From contig MU617040.1 in NCBI GenBank assembly GCA_025201705.1, forward strand, positions 8,716 through 25,799: DNA of 17,084 bases. The letters are read 5' to 3'. Below are positions 6,934 through 14,934 of this stretch, piece after piece. Position 1 is the stretch's first letter. Each line of letters starts with the position of its first letter. The notes below the pieces were generated by a model. It saw nothing but the letters and a program-made list of their open reading frames with translations. It was not told the DNA's origin and did no database searches. This DNA comes from Dissophora ornata (taxonomy: Eukaryota > Mortierellomycota > Mortierellomycetes > Mortierellales > Mortierellaceae). A program made the translations under genes and the position numbers.

Positions 6934-9880
6934 ATGCTTACGCCACGATATCTCCGCGCGCCCCTGGGATGCTTTGTCAAACTCGCGATGCTCTTGCTCG
7001 TAGCCACGCCATGTGCATCCATCTTTGGATGGATCCAACCCTCGCTGAAACTCGCTACCAGAGACCGACAGCAGCCTCAGCATACTCTCCATCAACACGT
7101 TGGGACAGGCTTCCAACGTACTGAGTCAATAGTCAACCGTCAACCATTCGTACTCTCTTTAACCTTGCGGGATGTTGATGTGGAGATACGATCTGATCAG
7201 CGTCCACACATCTACTATTCGCAATATGATCTCCGCCATAGATTCATCAATCTGGAATGATGATGCCGTAACTACAGAAGAATTCTCTGTCATGCAACAT
7301 GCAACAGGTTCGTTTTCGCTTCTTTAATGTTTCTATGGATCTGCTGGATATCGGTCCTGACCTTTGATCAACCCCCATCCAATGCAGATGCCCTCAAGGC
7401 ATACGACCACAAGCCAGACTGTTTCAAAAAAGCAGCGCGCGCTTTGCGACATGATTGCAAAAACATCGAAATGGATGAAGACGAGAAGACAAAATGTACC
7501 AAAGCCAATAACACACACGCACACGCTTTTTCAGCTTCGAACGGAAGACATTGACAATCACGTTTTTTTCTCATGTTATCTCAGATGCAATTCGACTGAC
7601 GGGGTGCGAGATTGCCACGGCTGATATGCCAGTACCGATTGAATGCTGCGGAATCAGTAGTTCGATGGATAAGGAGCCGGAGGATCGCAGAAAACCAACT
7701 TCCGCTGATATCACCCGATGTGTGCAGTACGTTCACGCCCACCACACAAAAGGCGCCTTTTGTGCTTATGAAAATGCTAGTTTCACTCAATCCACATTCC
7801 CCCCCCCTCAGATCTCTTGGGAGAGTGCCTCAGCTCTGGACTTCATACTCTGGCTACTTTCGTGAAGTCAAAGTGATGTGTCTCGCGGTCCGATACTCGC
7901 TGGAGCATGGTAACTTTAATCAAATCAAGACACTGCTTATTTGGTTGTTTTTATTGCCATCTGATGCGACTTTTCTATCATCAGAGGACCTGCGTAATAT
8001 GCAGAGGAACTTGACTCTATCTCATGCAGAGCAGATTGCACTTTTAAGGGAGCAACGACGAGAGTTGATTGAGACCCATCGTCTCGAGACTGTGAGACTA
8101 CAAGAAATTCTAGATATACATTCGACAATCACGCGCGAGGTCGAATCCATGCTGGTATGCGCTCCATGCCACACGCATCGCCGTTTATGTATACCATATA
8201 GCAGAATACGCAATATCATAACGCGCTTCCTACCTCATGGGGATAACATGATACATGATTAGTCTTCAGCGGGCACGTTGCGCGACACACTAGGCTCCAT
8301 CTATAATGATGTATCCAGGATCGCCCGGAACAGCGAACAAGGCGCCGCGCAGCAGAGCGTTGCACTGTCAAATCTTCAGGATATGAATAACCATATCATG
8401 GCAGAGTATCAAGAAAATATACAACACGTAAGTCAGTTTTGTAGCGTACTTCCAATTGTCAAGTGCACAAACACTAAATTTGATTTCAAATAAAGACGCT
8501 GGGATCTGTAGCGCAAGCGATCCAAACGTGGCACGAATCGCTCATCGCAGGTCTTTCGCGATCGCAAGAGCTGGATCGACTTGGCGAAAACTTTGTGGTA
8601 AATACAAGCGAGTAATATATTTTACAAGGGCTGCGAAAGTTTTTTTTATTTTTTATAAATCACTTACCGTTTCGAATACTTGTTAGTCTAGAATCATCGA
8701 CTCAAATGAGGGCTTGGATGCCGTCATGCACAAAGTCAACACGGCCAAGAACCGCCTTCAGGACTTGACCGAAACTGTTGTCGAGGGCACCCAATCCCTC
8801 TTGAATCTCCAGGACACGGCAGCTAAAGAGATGCAAGCCTCTACTAACGCTCTGTCCACGAGCATGATCGAAACGCTCAAGTCGCTCGAATCCGACAGCC
8901 AAGATACCTGGCAAAGTGTTTTTGAGGCACTCAAGACAGGAAGCTCGAATTTACATGAGGAGGTGTCTGCAGCGCTTCAGGAGACCATGTCAGATGTTGA
9001 GAGTATGGCGACGTCATCACAAGAGAAAATGGAAGAGCTCAATAGGATCGTAAGTGAGTTCCAGGCAAAGCAAGGGGATGTGATCTGGCAGCTGCAGGCT
9101 CTACACAAGACCTTGAAGTTCTTCACAGGTAAACACGATAATATCCCATAACATTTTGTTGAGAATGAATCCGTGTGATTACTAATGAGAGGCAAAAATC
9201 AACCGTCCTTTTGACATAGCTGCAACTATGGATAGGATGTCTGTCGCGGAGGTGGCCGCGTTCTCAACAATCGTCGGGGCCATTTTCTTGTATAGCGGCA
9301 TTAAAACAGTCTGTAAGCAAACATTATCGCACCGTACCCAAGGGCCATTAGAGGATATGAGATATAGGCCTCTAATCTCTTGTACATGCCAGTGCTCCTA
9401 TTGGTCTCAACAACCGTTGCCTCTGTAGGCTGCAACCAACTATTTGTTCGGGTGTCGTTCATGCATGTGCTCTTGAGCATACTATGTCTAGCGTTGAGCA
9501 CACGTCTTTTCCGAGCGTGGCGATGTCGCTTGGATGCACCTGCCGTCGCCAGCAACGAGGCGGAAAGGCCATATAAGCATTGCGAAGCGCACGGGATAGC
9601 TCATCAGGACAGCTTGATTCTGCGCTATGATAATAGTGACTACTGGGATATGTATGAAGACGCAGTTGGTCGATATGGCCCTCCGCCGTATGACTCTCAA
9701 GAGGAGGCGATGGGGCCACTAATGCAAAGAAAAGTCACATCCTTTAATGACTCGGGGAGAAGAGGAGGGCTTCTTGACAAAAACATCCTGGCGACAACGC
9801 GTCGGCAAAGAGCAGATCCATTCGAGGATTTGTACGAAGAATGCACATCCTTTGGCCTTTCGCTTGGATCATACGCATAG
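6934..9880 (+). CDS. KAR5: KAR5/Tht1/Brambleberry-family nuclear-fusion protein
   Basis: Membrane protein of a family needed for nuclear-envelope fusion in karyogamy. Proposed exons: 6934-7117, 7242-7307, 7388-7495, 7585-7726, 7812-7909, 7985-8154, 8263-8427, 8496-8597, 8687-9128, 9220-9312, 9393-9880. They are phase-consistent and total 685 residues. The first intron is uncertain; the others have good GT-AG sites. Residues about 12-30 form a signal peptide (LGCFVKLAMLLLVATPCAS). The cysteine domain follows: KPDCFKKAARALRHDCKNIE, YAIRLTGCEIATADMPVPIE with CC, TRCVQSL and WTSYSGYFREVKVMCLAVR, the pattern I recall for KAR5/Tht1. A long coiled coil spans roughly 190-480. Two or more membrane helices follow (about 500-560, e.g. 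AFSTIVGAIFLYSG and FMHVLLSILCLALS), then a polar tail with a PPPY motif. A meiosis or mating role is inferred from family. Confidence 0.85.
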
Positions 9881-10061
9881 CGGCGAAACACCTTGTCAAT
9901 CATTTGACGATCCAAGTTGGCTACCTTGCTGGAGGCATGGCGCTTTTTTATGCTTTCAAATTGTAGTATACGTATTTTTTTTATTTTTTTTTCTTGGTAC
10001 TGCCAGATATTTTTTTCTATGAAATTTGGAAAATGTACACGCGTTTTTGTGATATCGTTTT
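9881..10061. other. Convergent 3' spacer between KAR5-like gene and GCV1
   Basis: Both neighbours end here (stop codons at 9878-9880 plus strand and 10064-10062 minus strand). The 181 bp are T-rich on the plus strand with several T7-T9 runs, and carry a minus-strand AATAAA (9980-9985) suited to GCV1. The two 3' UTRs probably overlap. Confidence 0.5.
9980..9985 (-). promoter_or_regulatory. AATAAA poly(A) signal of GCV1
   Basis: Minus-strand AATAAA inside an A-rich run, about 77 nt past the GCV1 stop codon. Confidence 0.4.
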
Positions 10062-11893
10062 TTAAACCTTGTGGTAGCCGGCAGGGACAAAGGGCATCTT
10101 TGTCACCACAGCCTTCTGCTTCCGTCCACGAACCTCGACCTCCAACTCGGTTCCGCTCTTGTGCAAACCATTCTTCACATATCCCATGGCCACGTTCTTC
10201 TTTGTCGAAGGAGAGGGGCATCCGGAAGTCACCTTGCCGACCAACTCTCCATTTGCAAAGATCTGAGCACCCTCACGAGCGGGGGCGCCCTGAACAACCA
10301 AACCAATACGGCGTCTGCTCACGCCGTTCTTGAGCTGATCCTGAATCTTTGAAGCACCCAAGAATCCGCCCTCGACGCGACGACGCTTGCCGATGGTCCA
10401 GGTAAGACCGGCCTCAACGGGGGTGATGGTATCATCCAGATCGTGGCCGTAGAGGCAGAGACCGGCCTCAAGTCTCAAACTGTCACGGGCACCGAGTCCG
10501 GCCAACTCCACGCGAGGGTCGGAGACCAACAGTCTGGTGAACTCGACAGCATCGCTGTTGGGGACCGAGATCTAAAGCATGATCACAAACATTTCACATG
10601 TTAAGAGTTGAGCCATGGTCCAAAAAGATTTTCACGAATCACGTTGAAAAAAAAAAGAGTACTACTCACCTCGAAACCATCCTCGCCTGTGTATCCCGAA
10701 CGTGCGACATGGCAGTCCACGCCCTTGATCGTCATGAACCTGCCATCCATGAATGGGAAGTCTCTCAAATCCTTTCCGACCAGTCCCTCCAACACGGCGG
10801 CGGCCTTGGGGCCCTGGAGAGCAATCAACGCATGGTCGTCAATGATCTTCAAATCGACATCTCCGCCCTTGTTCTGGAAATCTGTCAAATGGGCACGGAT
10901 ATGGGCCAGATCCTTATCGGCACAGCCGGCATTCGAGACGACGTAGAGGGAATCGGCATGTTTGCAGATAATGGTGTCGTCGATGATTCCTCCGTTCTCG
11001 TTGGTGAAGACGGACAGAGTTGAGCTGCCGACAGGGAGGCTCTCGATGTCAGCGACGGTCAAGGTCTCGTAGAACTTGACGCGGTCTTTGCCAGTGATTC
11101 TGGAACACGACAAGAAAGATAAGGAGCATGAGAGTCGGTTGGGAGATGCAGCATGGCCAGCGGCATGATCGGTGGCTCCCTTTATTGACGAGCAGTTTGC
11201 GCAATTGGAGGATAGATAAAACACGTTACCTGGTTGCCAACATGTGGCTGACATCGAACACGGAGGCATTAGCGCGAGTCCAGTTGTGGGAAGCACCGAC
11301 GCCGAGGTTAGAGTACTGGACGGGCATGGACCAACCAGCGAAGGGGACCATCTTGCCGCCGTTCTCAACGTGGTAGTCGAAAAGAACTGTCTTCTTGATG
11401 GCCTAGTTGCGAGTACAGTTGGTTAGATCTCGTGGTTCTTTACTGCCCAATGTGATCTGATCTGATCACAGCCTTTTGGGCGCGCGCAAACAGGCGATCC
11501 GCTGAATCGTGCCTCCTCGTTTTTCCAACTGCTGCATGGGATTACCATGTTGGTGGTTCAGTGGTTCTACAAGATCCTCCACATACATCATTTCCCTCTG
11601 TATCCTTGTCCCTTCATCGTTGTCCTGTTTCTCTGCGCGCGTGTTTTTGAAAAAAAAAAGTCTGAAATAGATTCCTCGAGATTCAGAGTCTACTTTTTTT
11701 TTTGTCCTGAATGCATTCTTCTCCTTTGCAATCCCAATCTGAATTTCGCCACTTCTGACTGAAAGAAAAAAGTCGCAGTTTTTTTCCTTCTTTCTCTTAC
11801 CTCGCCAGTGGCAGCGGCCGAGTAGGCGCGCTGGGCGGAGCGGGCAAAGCCAGCAGTTGGAAGAGACTTTGCGAACCTGAGTGCAGAAAGCAT
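10062..11893 (-). CDS. GCV1: Glycine cleavage system T protein (aminomethyltransferase), mitochondrial
   Basis: Transfers the methylene group from aminomethyl-lipoyl H protein to tetrahydrofolate and releases ammonia, in the mitochondrial glycine decarboxylase complex. Exons 11893-11801, 11402-11230, 11099-10670 and 10571-10062 join in phase (0, 2, 0) and give 401 residues, the usual length. Exon 1 is a separate mitochondrial presequence: Arg/Ser/Ala-rich, no acidic residue before its final Glu, [11 protein letters not shown]...RAYSA. Then come [20 protein letters not shown] (39-58), VFDVSHM (79-85), NENGGIIDD with the conserved acidic pair (122-130), [22 protein letters not shown] (221-232) and [20 protein letters not shown]. 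The C-terminal barrel contains [18 protein letters not shown]. The first intron is 398 nt, the longest here; the others are 130 and 98 nt. Confidence 0.97.
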
Positions 11894-12386
11894 TATTGGA
11901 AATAGAGTGGAGAGGGGTGTGTGTGTGAGGTGAGGTGAGATGGGAGATGCGAGGATCGGGGTACGAGGCGAGAAGGAAGGAGAGAAGAGGGGAAAGAAGA
12001 GAGAAAAGGGGTCAGAAACGAAGCATCGGTCATTTACCTCAACACCCTTTGTGCGAATTAAAAAAAAAAAAAAGGCACACGGAACGGAGCCAATTTTTTT
12101 TTTTAAAAAAGTTTACTCGGTGGAATGGGACCGTTTCTCATTCGTTTAAAATTGTGCGTGTGCTCTGCATGTTTGTAGGACTTTTGAGACCATGGGAAGC
12201 TCAACAGGACTGACTACATCCGTACTTTCTCACCACTCAACGCTGTCGGAAAGGGCAGGAATATATCGACAAATTTGCATCAAGCACTCTCCACTGGGTC
12301 ATTTTTTTTTCTTTTCTTGTTAGCATGTATCAAAATCATCGTCGTAATTTATTTTTTATTTTTCGTGGAGTTTTTTTGTCCACAAT
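11894..12386. other. Spacer: GCV1 promoter and SEH1 3' flank
   Basis: No gene is seen. The bases next to GCV1 are purine-rich on the plus strand, that is CT-rich reading into GCV1. A15 (12060-12074) and a T-rich run near 12092 follow. Two minus-strand AATAAA hexamers (12348-12353 and 12355-12360) sit 27-39 nt past the preferred SEH1 stop. Confidence 0.5.
12348..12360 (-). promoter_or_regulatory. Paired AATAAA poly(A) signals of SEH1
   Basis: Two overlapping-context AATAAA hexamers on the minus strand, 27-39 nt beyond the TAA at 12389-12387. Their distance fits the longer spliced SEH1 model better than the early stop at 12559. Confidence 0.45.
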
Positions 12387-14277
12387 TTATCGCTGGAACG
12401 CGCTAGAGCCATCCTCTGCCGAAACAACACTCATACACTTCCAATCTCCGGCAAAAGTAGCTATATACCGACATGGCAGTGAAAAAATACGAACCTGTTA
12501 ATACCCATTCACCAGTGCACTTTTGGTCTTGCATACCTGACGCATATCCTATCATAATTCAGTTGTTTTTCTCACCCTTCCACAATCGAACTTTGCCGTC
12601 GTCGCCTGAGGATGACAGAATTGTTCCAGTGACATTCCATTCCACGCGCCACACCTGCCGAACAATATAGAAAAAGCGTACTTTAGTTGTCATGCCAAAA
12701 ACAAATTCATTTACTCCATTTACTCCTTCGAGTCGAGTGAGCGAGTGGGTTTTCTTAAAAGGCAAAACTCACCTCGGCACTGTGATCTGGGAAATCGGCG
12801 ATGCAGGTCACATTGAACAGTTTGCGGGTCCATCCTCCAGTTAATGCTCCACCTTGGTTGTCGTCTGTCAACTTGAATATCCTTACGTGTCCATCCTTGC
12901 ATGCCGTTGCGATCAAGTGGTAGCTCCTAATATCCAGCGTTCAATTTTTTTTTTTACCAGATACCAAATGTGTGGGGCAACATTCTTGTTAAATTGATCT
13001 CTGACATGGACTTGATGAAATAACGCAAGAGTCTTCTTGCTTTACCTGCCCATGTTAGGTGCCCAGCTCACATCATGAACAACGCCTCCATGTCCGCCCA
13101 GGACCTCGCAGGCCTGCCACTTGTTATTGTGATCTTGTCTGAAGATCTGCAGCAAGAAGAATAAAAAAAATCGAATGATCTACATGTCAGCACATGCCAG
13201 TCATCTCTCTCAAGCACTCCAAAACTTCGTATTGAAAATCTAGCAAAAAAAAACGAACCTTGGCGACATGATCCTTGGCACAGCCAACAACCATCATTTG
13301 AGTAGTGAATTTTGACGTACACCAGGACAAGCAATGGTTTCCTTCTTCATCCTTGCTAGGTCCCTCGCCCACATCGAACGAGCCAATCAAGGTCCAATGT
13401 GCCAGATTTGTCACATCCATCGCCTCATAGATCTTGACTTTTCCATCTGCTGCCACAATTGCCTAGCATTTTGATAAATGTCGAATATTTTGATCAGCCC
13501 AATGTTTCCTTGAATGCCTGTGTTCCTTTTTTTCCGGGATTTCCACAGATTAAATTCCTTCGGTAATGTCATACAAAGCGTAGTCCCAAATGATTAGGTG
13601 CAAATTCAACGTCCTGAACGGTTCCACTTCCATCCCGCAAAGTTGCTAGTAAAGTCCACTTTTTGGCAGCGTCTGCGTTTAAAAAAAAACGCGTTAACAT
13701 CAGTGGATTTTCTCTCCAACGAACAAGCAGTTTTCTCCGCCTATCCTCATCATCATCATCATCATCATCATAAACTACTAACCGTGGTAGCTTTCCTCCC
13801 ATACCATGACGCTACGGTCAAAGGAACACGATGCGAGAACTTGACCGTACTCAGGATGTGCCCAGGATGTCTTTAGGACGGCGCACGAATGAGCCTGTAG
13901 TAGAGGGGGGGAGGAGCAGTTCAGTCAAATATAAGTGAGGAGCTGATTAAAGTTGTCGAGTTCTGCCGTCGCTTTTTTTTTTTTTTTTTGGTCCGCCGCC
14001 CGCTTGCTTGCCTTGAAGGAAATGTTGGATTCCCAGATGCCTTCTGATTCATTGTAGTCCCAGATCTTGATTTTCTGATCCGATGAGCACGTTGCTATAG
14101 AGCGCGCAAACGAGTGAGAGTAGCAATGTGAGAAAAACAGCATTCCTTTTTGTTCTTTGGTTTTTGGTGCCACCAACTTTGAGGTTTCATTTTACCAAGT
14201 CGGTTTCCGTAGTAGTTGAAGGCGACGTCGTGGATGAGATCCTCATGAGACCCGTCAAACTTTGTAACCTGGTTCAT
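12387..14277 (-). CDS. SEH1: SEH1-type WD40 nucleoporin / SEACAT (GATOR2) subunit
   Basis: WD40 beta-propeller protein of the nuclear-pore Y complex and of SEACAT/GATOR2, which controls TORC1. Secure exons: 14277-14196, 14094-14012, 13894-13783, 13672-13575, 13462-13259, 13146-13046, 12926-12773, then from 12654. Phases agree throughout. SEH1 marks: [98 protein letters not shown] and [20 protein letters not shown]. Intron 2 starts with GC (AAG|GCAAGC). The 3' end is ambiguous: read straight on, the frame stops at 12559 (309 residues, ends KGEKNN). I prefer 12654-12576, 12527-12495 and 12415-12387, which gives 324 residues ending [16 protein letters not shown] and resembles other SEH1 tails (W shortly after LWK). 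Confidence 0.9.
13747..13771. repeat. (TCA)8 microsatellite in a SEH1 intron
   Basis: Twenty-five bases of perfect TCA repeat lie in the SEH1 intron 13673-13782, just inside its donor end. On the gene strand it reads (TGA)n/(GAT)n. Confidence 0.9.
13973..13989. repeat. T17 homopolymer in the GC-AG intron of SEH1
   Basis: Seventeen T in a row on the plus strand (A on the gene strand) inside intron 13895-14011. It is length-unstable and a likely spot for sequencing error, but non-coding. Confidence 0.85.
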
Positions 14278-14831
14278 CGCAGCAACTCCTTTTTGTGCTT
14301 TTGTTTTTTCTCTCTCTCTCTGTAGTTAATCCTGTTTGGGGCGGTAATCCTGTTGACAATGTCCGTACTCCTTCTCCGTGACTCAAAAGCGATTGAAGAA
14401 AAGAAAGAATAGGGCGCGGGTAGTAGTGGTGGTGGTGGCAAGAAAACCCCGCTACCGCGCTTTTTGCTGAAACTGTAGCGAAAAAGTGACTGCGCTGCGT
14501 TGTCAAATTGCCCCTGGCTCCTCCTCAGTCCCCCAAACGAGAAATTAGGACCCCAGTAGAGTCAAGTGACATTTTAGATTGACAAGAAACACAGTCCCTG
14601 CATCATAAAGGTTGTACCCAGTCACGGAAACCTAAGTTTCTTCACTTTCGACGCGTCTAATCAGCACATATGTTTTGAGGGCTATGAGGGCCTTGCCGCC
14701 CGTCCCCGAACGCTTTGGCTGACAGGCGCCAGACTGAAGAATACCGCATCATCTCTTTTCCTTCGATCCAAATGGAGTGAATTGTCGTCTTCCGCGGCGA
14801 AATTATCTTTATTACAAATTCTTTTTTCAAC

Positions 14832-14852
14832 AAAAAAAAAAAAAAAAAAAAA
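14832..14852. repeat. A21 homopolymer
   Basis: The longest homopolymer in the window, about 85 nt past the FLCN stop on the plus-strand A side. Non-coding. Confidence 0.85.
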
Positions 14853-14881
14853 GAGAGAGGGTGTTCGTTTCTTTAATTTTC

Positions 14882-14887
14882 TTTATT
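14882..14887 (-). promoter_or_regulatory. AATAAA poly(A) signal of FLCN
   Basis: Minus-strand AATAAA about 48 nt past the folliculin stop codon, followed by an A/T-rich flank. Confidence 0.5.
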
Positions 14888-14934
14888 AGTTTTTACGACC
14901 AAGTAGTAGTAGTACGGGTTGGTTGGTTGATTGG

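Larger units (their letters stand above)
14278..14934. other. Spacer: SEH1 promoter and FLCN 3' flank
   Basis: No convincing gene in 657 bp. Contents are a GA-rich tract on the gene strand just upstream of the SEH1 ATG, an A21 run (14832-14852), and an AATAAA for FLCN at 14882-14887. Open frames here encode low-complexity His/Ser/Lys-rich peptides only. Confidence 0.5.

Noticed and set aside
9697..10221. 174-codon minus-strand frame
   Set aside because: It spans the convergent 3' ends and is antisense to the KAR5-like tail and shifted in frame within GCV1; there is no domain.
11403..11800. TPP-type riboswitch in the long GCV1 intron
   Set aside because: The conserved CUGAGA and thiamine-box sequences are not present, and glycine riboswitches are not known in fungi.
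13569..13802. Asp-rich reading frame (D7 run) continuous with a SEH1 exon
   Set aside because: It is read-through of the (TCA)8 intron; the flanking exons match SEH1 only after splicing 13673-13782.
14255..14506. Upstream open frame as an N-terminal extension of SEH1
   Set aside because: It is in a different frame from the SEH1 ATG at 14277 and SEH1 proteins normally start shortly before HEDLIHDV, as here.
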